DNA from: DASXTS01 sp036505275
GTDB lineage: Bacteria; Actinomycetota; Actinomycetes; Mycobacteriales; Pseudonocardiaceae
DNA length: 19,163 nucleotides
Assembly (NCBI GenBank): GCA_036505275.1
Contig: DASXTS010000514.1
Span: forward strand, 1-19,163
Direction of reading: 5' to 3'
This document shows, in pieces, positions 1 through 6,350 of the stretch. Below the pieces are notes generated by a model. That model worked only from the letters and a program-made list of their open reading frames with translations, was not told the DNA's origin and searched no databases. Position 1 is the stretch's first letter. Every line of letters starts with the position of its first letter. The translations under genes and the position numbers were made by a program.

Positions 1-551
1 TGCATCATGATCATGCCGCCGTTGTCCGCGGCGCGGCGCATCGCCTGCAGGATCTCGCCGTCGGTGGTGTAGAGCACCCCGGGGTAGGCCATGAACATCT
101 TGAAGCTGTTCACCCCGGCCTCGACGCAGGCGTCCATCTCCTTCAGGACCTGCTCGTTGACGTCCGAGACGATCACGTGGAAGCCGTAGTCGATCGCGCT
201 GCGGCCGTCCGCCTTGGCGTGCCAGGTGTCCAATGTGGACAGCAGTCCGGCACCTTTGGGCTGCACGGCGAAGTCCACCAGCGTGGTGGTGCCGCCCCAG
301 GCCGCGGCCCGCGTCCCGGTCTCGAAGTCGTCGGCGGAGAACGTGCCGCCGAACGGCATGTCCAGGTGGGTATGCACGTCGATGCCGCCCGGCAGCACGT
401 ACTTCCCGGTCGCGTCGATCACCGTGTCCGCGGTCGGCTCGGCGCCGCCCGGTGTGAGCAGCGCACCGACCGTCTCGCCGTCCACCAGCACGTCGGCGCT
501 CGTGGCTCCGGTCGCGGTCACCACGGTCCCGCCCTTGATCAAGATGCTCAT
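1..551 (-). CDS. hydA: Dihydropyrimidinase (D-hydantoinase), N-terminal part, cut by window edge
   Basis: Cyclic-amidohydrolase enzyme expected to hydrolyse 5,6-dihydrouracil or dihydrothymine (or 5-substituted hydantoins) to the N-carbamoyl amino acid in the cytoplasm. The first 183 residues are visible and run off the left end. The amidohydrolase metal motif HTH is at residues 60-62 within GGIDVHTHLDMPFGG, and the Lys expected to be carbamylated as metal bridge is K151 in SFKMFMAYPG, very close to its place in Bacillus D-hydantoinases; the Tyr of that motif is Y156. The ATG start at 551 has a GGGAG ribosome site about 8 bases upstream. It is third in the operon after the permease and the amidohydrolase, 103 bp after the latter, and that gap holds two hairpin repeats. 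Family and pathway step are well supported; uracil versus hydantoin preference cannot be read from sequence. Confidence 0.93.
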   Translation of the reverse strand, partial: MSILIKGGTVVTATGATSADVLVDGETVGALLTPGGAEPTADTVIDATGKYVLPGGIDVHTHLDMPFGGTFSADDFETGTRAAAWGGTTTLVDFAVQPKGAGLLSTLDTWHAKADGRSAIDYGFHVIVSDVNEQVLKEMDACVEAGVNSFKMFMAYPGVLYTTDGEILQAMRRAADNGGMIMM

Positions 552-567
552 GGTCGTGCTCCCATCG

Positions 568-632
568 CGCGATACGCGGGCTTATCGCGGTTTTCTGGCT
601 CGTCGGAACCGCGATACGCGGGCTTGTCGCGG
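568..632. repeat. Two direct copies of a small hairpin repeat between the amidohydrolase gene and hydA
   Basis: Two 23-bp copies, 568-590 and 610-632, differ at one base (A584 versus G626) and lie exactly 42 bp apart. Each folds as CGCGATA, an 8-base loop, then TATCGCG; in the second copy the right arm is TGTCGCG, which keeps a G-U pair in plus-sense RNA but gives an A-C mismatch in the minus-sense operon transcript. They fill most of the 103-bp spacer. This could be an intercistronic mRNA stability or attenuation element, or an interspersed REP-like element. No coding function is supported. Confidence 0.75.
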
Positions 633-654
633 TCTTGGGGCTTGGGCCGCGTGG

Positions 655-1497
655 TCATGGCCGGGTCAGGCTCTCGTAGGTGTCCGGGCGGCGATCGCGG
701 TAGAACGCCCACAGGTTGCGGACCTCGGCGAGTTTGGCCATGTCCAGATCGCGCACCAGCACCTCGTCCTCGGTGTCCGAGGCGGCGTCGCCGACGAGCT
801 CGCCGCGCGGGTCGACGAAGTAGGACTGGCCGTAGTAGTCGTTGTCGCCCAGCGGTTCCACGCCCACCCGGTTGATCGCGCCGATGAAGTACTCGTTGGC
901 GACGGCGGCGACCGGCTGCTCCAGCCGCCACAGGTACTGGGACAGTCCACGGCTGGTCGCCGACGGGTTGAACACGATCCGCGCGCCGGCCAGGCCGAGC
1001 GCCCGCCAGCCCTCAGGGAAGTGCCGCTCGTAGCAGATGTACACCCCGATCCGGCCGACCGCGGTGTCGAACACCGGGTATCCCAGGTTGCCGGGCCGGA
1101 AGTAGAACTTCTCCCAGAAGCCCTTCACCTGCGGAATGTGGTTCTTGCGGTGCTTGCCCAGGTAGGAGCCGTCGGCGTCGATCACCGCCGCGGTGTTGTA
1201 CAGCACCCCGGGCTGCTCCTGCTCGTACATCGGCACGATCAGCACCACGCCATGCTGCCTGGCCACCTCCTGCATCAGCCTGGTGGTCGGGCCGTCCGGG
1301 ATCTGCTCGGTGTACGAGTAGTACTCCGCGTCCTGCACCTGGCAGAAATACGGGCCGTAGAACAGCTCCTGCAGGCACAGCACCTGCGCGCCCTGCGAGG
1401 CCGCGGTCTGGATGTGGTCGACCGCGACCTTGATCATGGACTCCTTGTCGCCGGTCCACTTCTGCTGGACCAGGGCGGCCCTCACGATCTCTGACAC
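655..1497 (-). CDS. Nitrilase-superfamily N-carbamoyl-beta-alanine amidohydrolase (beta-ureidopropionase-like)
   Basis: A 280-residue carbon-nitrogen hydrolase. The Glu-Lys-Cys triad is visible: E44 (LQELFYGPYFC), K118 (KHRKNHIP) and C155 (YICYERHFPEG). The conserved stretch GFWEKFYFRPGN and the close match to eukaryotic-type beta-ureidopropionase and N-carbamoylputrescine amidase sequences support release of CO2 and ammonia from an N-carbamoyl amine. Lying between a permease and dihydropyrimidinase, it most likely converts N-carbamoyl-beta-alanine to beta-alanine; N-carbamoylputrescine amidase is the main alternative on sequence alone. The start is GTG, with GAGGAG about 9-10 bases upstream. 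It begins 30 bp after the permease stop, so the two are probably co-transcribed. Confidence 0.88.
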   Translation of the reverse strand: MSEIVRAALVQQKWTGDKESMIKVAVDHIQTAASQGAQVLCLQELFYGPYFCQVQDAEYYSYTEQIPDGPTTRLMQEVARQHGVVLIVPMYEQEQPGVLYNTAAVIDADGSYLGKHRKNHIPQVKGFWEKFYFRPGNLGYPVFDTAVGRIGVYICYERHFPEGWRALGLAGARIVFNPSATSRGLSQYLWRLEQPVAAVANEYFIGAINRVGVEPLGDNDYYGQSYFVDPRGELVGDAASDTEDEVLVRDLDMAKLAEVRNLWAFYRDRRPDTYESLTRP

Positions 1498-1527
1498 CTG
1501 TGGTCGTCTCCTCGCGTTGATCTTGCC

Positions 1528-3078
1528 TCAGCTGGTGGGCGCGGCGGCCAGTTCGCCCGCCGGTTCCCGTCTCGGGGCCGGTCGGGACAACACCAGGAAC
1601 GTCAGGAAGCTTGCCACCAACCCCACCGCCCAGGAGTAGTCGTAGAGCGGTTTGAGCAGTGGGATCCACCCGTCCGCCGGGAATGGACCCTGGCCGGAGT
1701 TGGAGTACACGCCGCCGACGGCCAGCAGCATGCCGACCGCGGTGGCGAGGAGAGCCCGCCAGTTGAAGCCGGAGCTGAACCAGTACCGGCCCTCCCGCAG
1801 GTACAGCTCGGGCAACGCCAACCGGGTGCGGTTGGCCACCCAGTAGCCGGCGATCAGCACGCCGGCCACCGCGCCGAGCAGCCCGCCGTAGGTGCCCAGC
1901 CAGGCGAAGATGTACCAGCCCTCGTTCTCCAGCAGCCGCCACGGTTGGATCAGGATGCCGAGCACGCCGGTGATCAGCCCACCGGTCCGGAAGCTCACCA
2001 GCTTCGGCGCGAGGTTGGAGAAGTCGTAGGACGGGCTCACCACATTGGCCGCGACGTTCACCGCCAGGGTGGCCACCACGACGGTGAACAGGCCGAGCAC
2101 CACCACGACCTTGCTGTCGAACCGTGCCGCCAGCGCGATCGGGTCCCAGATCGGCACGCCGTACACCACGGCGGTGGCCGACGTGATCAGGATCGAGATG
2201 ATCGCGAAGAAGGACATGGTGGTCGGCAGGCCGAGCACCTGGCCCACCACCTGCTGGCGCTGGCCCGCGCCGAACCGGGTGAAGTCCGGCATGTTCAGGC
2301 TCAGCGTGGACCAGAACGCGATCATGCCCATCAGCGACGGCGCGAAGACCTTCCAGAAGTCCGGGCCCCAGCCCAGCTTCGACGGCTGGCTCAGGATCGG
2401 GCCGAACCCGCCGGCCTTGACCACCATGTAGACCAGCAGCACCAGGGCTACCAGCAGCACGAACGGCGCCGCCCAGTTCTCGAACCGGCGCAGCGTGTCC
2501 ATGCCGCGCCAGATGATGAACAAGTTGATCAGCCAGAAGACCAGGAAGGACAGCCACAGCGTCCACGGCCGGCCGAGGAACGCCGGCGAGTCGGTCCAGC
2601 CGTCGCCGGCGAGCTTGCCCATGATCACGTAGATCGCCTGGCCGCCGATCCAGGTCTGGATGCCAAACCAGCCGCAGGCGATGAAGGCCCGCAGCAACGC
2701 GGCGACGTTGGCCCCGCGCAGGCCGTAGAACGCCCTGGCGAACACCGGGAACGGGATGCCGTACTTGGTCCCGGCGTGACTGTTGAGCAGCATCGGGATC
2801 AGCACGAGCAGGTTGCCCAGGGTGATCGTCAGGAACGCCTGCACCCAGTCCATGCCGAGCGCGATCAGCCCGGACGCCAGCAGGTAGCTGGGGATGTTGT
2901 GCGCCATGCCGATCCACAGCGCCGCGTAGTTGTACGTGGTCCAGGTCCGGCGCTCGATCGGCACCGGGGCCAGGTCGCCGTTGGTGTACGGACTGTTCTC
3001 GATCAGGGTGCGATCGACCAGCTCCACCCGGCCGTCGGGATGGACGACCTGAGCCGGCTGCCGTGAGGTCGAGGTCAT
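1528..3078 (-). CDS. NCS1-family nucleobase/hydantoin:cation symporter
   Basis: A 516-residue polytopic membrane protein, the usual length for nucleobase:cation symporter-1 proteins (uracil, allantoin, hydantoin), with about 12 hydrophobic segments. The motif GWFGIQTWIGG at residues 136-146 reproduces the spacing of the substrate-contacting Trp and Gln of the hydantoin transporter Mhp1 (here W137 and Q141). WIGMAHNIPSYL (about 55-66), the KYGIPFPV loop (about 105-112) and the NMPDFTRFG segment are also family hallmarks. The first 45 residues are hydrophilic and probably cytoplasmic. It is the first gene of the minus-strand catabolic operon and should import the substrate, probably uracil, thymine or a hydantoin. 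ATG at 3078 has no strong ribosome site; another ATG eight bases upstream stops immediately in a different frame. Confidence 0.92.
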   Translation of the reverse strand: MTSTSRQPAQVVHPDGRVELVDRTLIENSPYTNGDLAPVPIERRTWTTYNYAALWIGMAHNIPSYLLASGLIALGMDWVQAFLTITLGNLLVLIPMLLNSHAGTKYGIPFPVFARAFYGLRGANVAALLRAFIACGWFGIQTWIGGQAIYVIMGKLAGDGWTDSPAFLGRPWTLWLSFLVFWLINLFIIWRGMDTLRRFENWAAPFVLLVALVLLVYMVVKAGGFGPILSQPSKLGWGPDFWKVFAPSLMGMIAFWSTLSLNMPDFTRFGAGQRQQVVGQVLGLPTTMSFFAIISILITSATAVVYGVPIWDPIALAARFDSKVVVVLGLFTVVVATLAVNVAANVVSPSYDFSNLAPKLVSFRTGGLITGVLGILIQPWRLLENEGWYIFAWLGTYGGLLGAVAGVLIAGYWVANRTRLALPELYLREGRYWFSSGFNWRALLATAVGMLLAVGGVYSNSGQGPFPADGWIPLLKPLYDYSWAVGLVASFLTFLVLSRPAPRREPAGELAAAPTS

Positions 3079-3116
3079 GCCGGCATGGTGGTCTGCACGA
3101 GTACCGTCCCGCAGTT

Positions 3117-3137
3117 GGCAATGTGTCTAGCATTGCC
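3117..3137. promoter_or_regulatory. Perfect 7-bp inverted repeat, candidate operator of the catabolic operon
   Basis: GGCAATG at 3117-3123 and CATTGCC at 3131-3137 are perfect inverse complements separated by 7 bp. The element lies 39 bp upstream of the permease start, so one side of it is near the expected transcription start. On the minus strand a possible -10 (TAGACA) overlaps its centre. The spacing suits a dimeric regulator such as the PucR protein encoded nearby or a GntR-type protein; which one is not determinable here. Confidence 0.5.
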
Positions 3138-3163
3138 CGCGCCGGTATACACGTTGATCCCGG

Positions 3164-3553
3164 TTACAGCACCTCGACCAGTGCCGTGTGCCCGGTCGCT
3201 CGTGCGATGCGGGCGTCCCTGGTCAGCAACGGGCAGCCGAGTGCCTCGGCCAGCGCGACGTAGGCGGCGTCGTATGCGGACAGGTTGTGACGCAGCGCAA
3301 ATGCCCTTCGTCGCAGCGCGCCGGCGGCCGGCCACCTGGTCAGCGGCAGATCATCGAAGTCGATGAGCGCGTCCTGGGCTCGGGCGGCGCTGAGGCTCCT
3401 GCCGAGAACCAGCCCGCGCAAACCCGAGACGACCTCGAAGTCGATCAGGTGTGGCGAGTGCAGATCCTCCGCAGCCATCCGCGCGTGAACCGCCTCGGCC
3501 GCTGGCGCCATGGTCAGGGCGTCAACCATGGCAGCCGCATCGACGACGATCAT
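3164..3553 (-). CDS. vapC: VapC-type PIN-domain toxin, module 1
   Basis: A 129-residue PIN-domain protein, the normal VapC length, expected to be a metal-dependent ribonuclease acting on tRNA or other RNA in the cytoplasm. The four acidic positions are all present: D5 in MIVVDAAA, E40 in HLIDFE, D95 in SAYDAAYVALAE and D113 in LLTRDARI. Its ATG overlaps the stop of the upstream antitoxin gene by 4 bp (ATGA), which fixes the start and implies coupled translation. It lies downstream of its antitoxin on the minus strand and ends 85 bp before the permease start, transcribing toward that gene. Target RNA is unknown. Confidence 0.92.
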   Translation of the reverse strand: MIVVDAAAMVDALTMAPAAEAVHARMAAEDLHSPHLIDFEVVSGLRGLVLGRSLSAARAQDALIDFDDLPLTRWPAAGALRRRAFALRHNLSAYDAAYVALAEALGCPLLTRDARIARATGHTALVEVL

Positions 3554-3801
3554 GTGGACGAGCGCAGTTCCTCGTCGCGCTCCTCGCGCGCGGCGGTCAA
3601 CGCGTCCACGGCGGACACGGCGGTTTGCTCGGACCGCCGGGCGGCCCTGGCCAGGACCTCCTCGACCGTCGGGCGTGCGGCTGCACGATTGATCAGGTCG
3701 AGCAGGTACGCGTTGAGAGACTTGCCGCAGGCCGCCGCCCGAGCCTTGAGGATCCGCCGCGTCTCCTCGGGCACGTTCCTGATCTGGACGAGTCCGGACA
3801 T
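3550..3801 (-). CDS. vapB: FitA/VapB-type ribbon-helix-helix antitoxin, module 1
   Basis: An 83-residue antitoxin. The N-terminal ribbon-helix-helix DNA-binding domain is visible as LVQIRNVPEETRRILKARA followed by AACGKSLNAYLLDLI (about residues 4-38), and the polar C-terminal half should wrap the toxin. The pattern matches FitA-like VapB proteins. I chose ATG 3801 rather than the upstream start at 3840 because the family begins at this point and because a TATCAT box lies exactly 6 bases in front, which suits a leaderless transcript; there is no ribosome site. The gene overlaps its toxin gene by 4 bp. It probably represses its own promoter together with the toxin. Confidence 0.9.
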   Translation of the reverse strand: MSGLVQIRNVPEETRRILKARAAACGKSLNAYLLDLINRAAARPTVEEVLARAARRSEQTAVSAVDALTAAREERDEELRSST

Positions 3802-3830
3802 GCATGCATGATAGATGCACTTATATGTAT
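3802..3830 (-). promoter_or_regulatory. Promoter/operator of VapBC module 1
   Basis: On the minus strand a TANNNT-type -10 box (TATCAT, 3813-3808) sits 6 bases before the antitoxin ATG. It is covered by an inverted repeat, TGCAT (3805-3809), 5-bp spacer, ATGCA (3815-3819), next to an AT-rich stretch to 3830. Overlap of palindrome and -10 box fits autorepression by a ribbon-helix-helix antitoxin. The assignment is by inspection only. Confidence 0.45.
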
Positions 3831-3863
3831 TTCGGCACAATCTCGGGCCGACGTGTCACGAAG

Positions 3864-3893
3864 CAGCGCCCCATTAGCGCCAAAGTAGCGCTA
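3864..3893 (+). promoter_or_regulatory. Three 11-bp-spaced half-sites in front of VapB of module 2
   Basis: The hexamer (C/T)AGCGC occurs at 3864-3869, 3875-3880 and 3886-3891, each exactly 11 bp after the last, so all three lie on one face of the helix. The last copy is part of the perfect palindrome TAGCGCTA (3886-3893), which reaches the A of the start codon. Ribbon-helix-helix proteins commonly bind such helically phased repeats cooperatively, so this is a good candidate operator for the antitoxin encoded immediately downstream. Confidence 0.6.
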
Positions 3894-4168
3894 TGGCGAC
3901 GATCCAGATTCGCGACGTCCCCGAGGACGTGGCCGAGACGTTCCGCCGGCGCGCCAAGGCAGCCGGGCAGTCGTTGCAACCGTACCTGCGGGAGCACCTG
4001 ATCAAGGAGGCTGGCCGGCCGGACAAGCGCGAGATCATGGCCATCCTCGAGCAGACCCTGGCCAGCCATCCAACGCCGGGGGTGAGCCGGGAGTCGATCC
4101 GGGAGGCCCGGCGGGAGTTGGAGGAGCGGGCCGAACGGTACGCGCGTGGCGACTACCGTCGTGACTGA
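3893..4168 (+). CDS. vapB: FitA/VapB-type ribbon-helix-helix antitoxin, module 2
   Basis: A 91-residue antitoxin of the same family as module 1. The ribbon-helix-helix region is TIQIRDVPEDVAETFRRRA followed by KAAGQSLQPYLREHLI (about residues 3-37). The C-terminal half is highly charged and should bind the toxin. There is no ribosome site ahead of the ATG, which directly abuts the 11-bp repeated operator, so a leaderless or near-leaderless message is likely. It is divergent from module 1 with 91 bp between the two antitoxin start codons. It overlaps the toxin gene by 8 or 23 bp depending on which toxin start is used. Confidence 0.9.
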   Translation: MATIQIRDVPEDVAETFRRRAKAAGQSLQPYLREHLIKEAGRPDKREIMAILEQTLASHPTPGVSRESIREARRELEERAERYARGDYRRD

Positions 4169-4676
4169 CTACGTCGTCGACGCCTCCGCCGTGATCGACG
4201 CGCTCGCCGCCAAGGATGGTGTCGGAATTGCGCTGCGCGCCCGGATCGGCGAGGCCACCTGCCACGCGCCGCACCTCGTCGATGCCGAGGTAGGTCAGGT
4301 GCTTCGCCACAGCGTGCGTCGCGGCGAACTCGACGACGAGGAAGCGCGTACCGGGCTGCGCGCTCTGACGAACATGATCGACCATCGTTACCCGCACACC
4401 GGCGCGCTCTCGAGCAAGGCGTGGGAGCTGCGCGATGTGGTGACGTTCTACAACGGCCTGTATGTGGCGCTGGCCGCCAGGCTGGACCTGCCGCTGCTGA
4501 CCACCGACGCCACGCTCACCATGGCGCCCGGGTTGCCTGCCGTATCGAGCTGGTTGGCTAGGGCTCAGGGCGGCGAGCTGTCGATGGCCAGCAGGGCGAC
4601 GTGCAGGGAGAGCATGGACTCCGGGTCGTCCAGCGAGACGTCGAGCAGCCGTTCGATGCGGGCGAGCAGCTTGTAG
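4146..4676 (+). CDS. vapC: VapC-type PIN-domain protein, module 2, with altered active site and C-terminal extension
   Basis: A PIN-domain protein of 176 residues from GTG 4146 (171 from the alternative GTG at 4161). PIN acidic positions D12 (YVVDASAV), E48 (HLVDAEVG) and D121 (LLTTDATL) are present, but the acidic residue expected in the YDAxYVALA motif is Asn: FYNGLYVALA, N103. The recognisable domain ends near SSWLARA at about 140. The last 36 or so residues are Ser/Arg-rich and lie antisense to the final 112 bp of pucR, so they look like read-through. A TAG at 4559-4561, one frame off, falls where the domain would be expected to end. It may be a weakened or inactive toxin. The family call is firm; activity is doubtful. 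Confidence 0.82.
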   Translation: MATTVVTDYVVDASAVIDALAAKDGVGIALRARIGEATCHAPHLVDAEVGQVLRHSVRRGELDDEEARTGLRALTNMIDHRYPHTGALSSKAWELRDVVTFYNGLYVALAARLDLPLLTTDATLTMAPGLPAVSSWLARAQGGELSMASRATCRESMDSGSSSETSSSRSMRASSL

Positions 4677-6274
4677 TAGGCCGGCCGGGACAGGTGTGCG
4701 GCGCTGGCCGCGGCCGACTTGTTGCCACCGTGCTCGCAGAGGTTGCGCAGCGCGGCGAGCAGCCGGCGGCTGGCCTCGCTGTCGCGGTCGAGCAGCGGAC
4801 CGAGCTCGCGCTGCACGAAGGCCTGCACCCTGGAGTCGTCGCGCAGCAGGTGCAGCAGGCCGCGCAGCCGCACGTCGTCGAGCCGGTAGAACAGCCGTTC
4901 CTCGCCGGCCCCGGCGCCGGTGGTCGTGGCGTCGCCCTGTGCCGGATTACCCAGTGCCGGATTACCCAGGGCCGGGTTACCCAGGGCCGGGTTGCGCAGC
5001 GCGGCCTCGACCACGTGCGAGGCCTCGGCGAGGGAGCGCGGCGCGTCGGCCAATTCGGTCACGGCGCTGCCGACCGCGATCACCACGGGCGGCACCCTGG
5101 TGCGGGGCACCGCGACCCGGTGCACCTCGCGGGCCAGCCGTTTCAGTGCAGTGTCGACGTTCTCGGCCCGGCCGAGCCCGAGCAGGGCCCGCACCCTGGT
5201 GTCGTCGACCACGCCGACCAGGGCGGGCACGCCGGCCCGCTGGGCGGCCAGCGCGGTGGCCTCGGCGAGGTCGCGCAGCACCTCCTGGGCGGCGATCGCC
5301 GGGGTGGCGGAGATCAGGCTGCGCGGCTGCACGGCGATCCCGACCAGTCGCCGCCCGGCCAGCGGCACCCCGACCGCCGCCGAACGGGCCGCGAGGTCGG
5401 CCGGCACCGGTCCGCTGGCCAGCAGCGCGGCCAGCAGCGAGCGGTGCGTCTGGCGCTCGAGGCTGTCCCGGTCGCGGGCCAGCAGGCGGTGCAGGGCCAG
5501 TGCGGAGGCGGCCCGCTCGGCGACCACGACATGCCGGTGCGACGGCTGCTCGGGGGAGAGCAGCACCAGCCGTCCCCAGTCGTCGTCGCGGGCGCCGACC
5601 ACGGTGACCAGCCAGCCGGCCGTCTCGTCGTAGCCGGTGCGGCCGGACAGCGACACCGAGCGGGACCGCTGCTCCCAGTTGGCCAGCAGCTCGGCCGGGT
5701 TCTCGCCGACCGCGTCGTAGCCGAGCACGTGGTGGCCGAGGGTCTCCAGCACCACCGGCAGCCCGCAGGAACGGGCCACCTCGCGCAGGATCTCGGCCGG
5801 CTCGGCGCCGGACACGGTCAGTGCGGTGAACCGTTCGTGGATCGCCTCGGCCGCGCGCAGCTCCTCGACCTGGGCGTCCAGGATGAGCGTGCCGACCGCC
5901 TCGGTGATCGCCACGAACTTCGTCTCGCGGGCCAGGGTGATCAGCGGCAGGGCCCGCCGTTCGGCGGCTGAGATCAGCGCGGCCGGCAGTTCGTCGCTCC
6001 ACCGGCGGACCAGCTCGACCACGATGCCGGCGGCGCGCACCCCGGCCAGCTCGTCGACATAACGGGTGAGCGCCCCATGGTCGGACGGCAGCGCGATGCC
6101 GGTGGTGAGCACGAGCTCGCCGCCGCGCAGGAGGTGGGCGATGTCGGCCACCTCCGCCGCGTGCACCCACCGCACCCGCCGGTCCAGCCCGGCGGCCCCG
6201 GCGACCACCCGCGGCACACCACGGCGCATGACCGGCAGCGCGAGCACGTCGGAGACCGAGGGATACACATACAC
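4565..6274 (-). CDS. PucR-family transcriptional regulator
   Basis: A 569-residue regulator with the usual PucR layout: N-terminal PucR sensory domain (about 8-125, SVSDVLALPVM through ELVLTTGIALP and PLITLARETKFV), a middle GAF/CdaR-like region, and a C-terminal helix-turn-helix (about 510-560, GGNKSAAASAAHLSRPAYYKL) followed by DDPESMLSLHVALLA. PucR proteins control purine, pyrimidine, GABA or beta-alanine type catabolism. Divergence from the aminotransferase gene suggests it controls that operon and perhaps the permease operon. The start is GTG 6274; GTG 6268 is also in frame. Unusual are four tandem pentapeptides NPA(L/Q)G at about 427-447, ahead of the DNA-binding domain. Its last 112 bp are overlapped antisense by the second VapC-type gene. 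Confidence 0.9.
   Translation of the reverse strand: MYVYPSVSDVLALPVMRRGVPRVVAGAAGLDRRVRWVHAAEVADIAHLLRGGELVLTTGIALPSDHGALTRYVDELAGVRAAGIVVELVRRWSDELPAALISAAERRALPLITLARETKFVAITEAVGTLILDAQVEELRAAEAIHERFTALTVSGAEPAEILREVARSCGLPVVLETLGHHVLGYDAVGENPAELLANWEQRSRSVSLSGRTGYDETAGWLVTVVGARDDDWGRLVLLSPEQPSHRHVVVAERAASALALHRLLARDRDSLERQTHRSLLAALLASGPVPADLAARSAAVGVPLAGRRLVGIAVQPRSLISATPAIAAQEVLRDLAEATALAAQRAGVPALVGVVDDTRVRALLGLGRAENVDTALKRLAREVHRVAVPRTRVPPVVIAVGSAVTELADAPRSLAEASHVVEAALRNPALGNPALGNPALGNPAQGDATTTGAGAGEERLFYRLDDVRLRGLLHLLRDDSRVQAFVQRELGPLLDRDSEASRRLLAALRNLCEHGGNKSAAASAAHLSRPAYYKLLARIERLLDVSLDDPESMLSLHVALLAIDSSPP
4935..4994. repeat. Four tandem 15-bp repeats inside pucR
   Basis: Four consecutive 15-bp units (4935-4949, 4950-4964, 4965-4979, 4980-4994) differ from each other at only a few positions and encode NPA(L/Q)G on the minus strand. 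The unit is a multiple of three, so copy-number change would keep the frame and only alter linker length between the middle region and the DNA-binding domain. Confidence 0.9.
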
Positions 6275-6350
6275 AGTGTCTCGGGTTCGCCCACCTTCCG
6301 ATACAGGCTGTTCGTAGGTACAGCGGCCTGGACGGCGTCAGACTCGTCCC
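6275..6350. promoter_or_regulatory. Divergent control region between pucR and the aminotransferase gene
   Basis: A 76-bp gap between divergent start codons. It holds three half-sites, ACAG (6303-6306), CTGT (6308-6311) and ACAG (6320-6323); the first two form a near-perfect short palindrome and the second and third another with an 8-bp spacer. For the plus-strand gene a weak -10-like box CAGACT (6339-6344) lies 6 bases before ATG 6351, compatible with leaderless transcription. PucR binding here is inference. Confidence 0.4.

Noticed and set aside
548..931. 127-codon minus frame with an RDKPAYR peptide repeat
   Set aside because: The peptide repeat is produced by the intergenic hairpin DNA repeat; the upstream part overlaps the amidohydrolase gene out of frame.
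1013..3133. Long minus-strand open frame of 706 codons
   Set aside because: It is a shadow of the permease and amidohydrolase genes in another frame; the Arg/Gly/Pro-rich translation has no family features, while the permease frame does.
3554..3820. 5' extension of the first VapC frame to 3820
   Set aside because: It overlaps the antitoxin gene in another frame; the PIN domain starts at ATG 3553, which overlaps the antitoxin stop by 4 bp.
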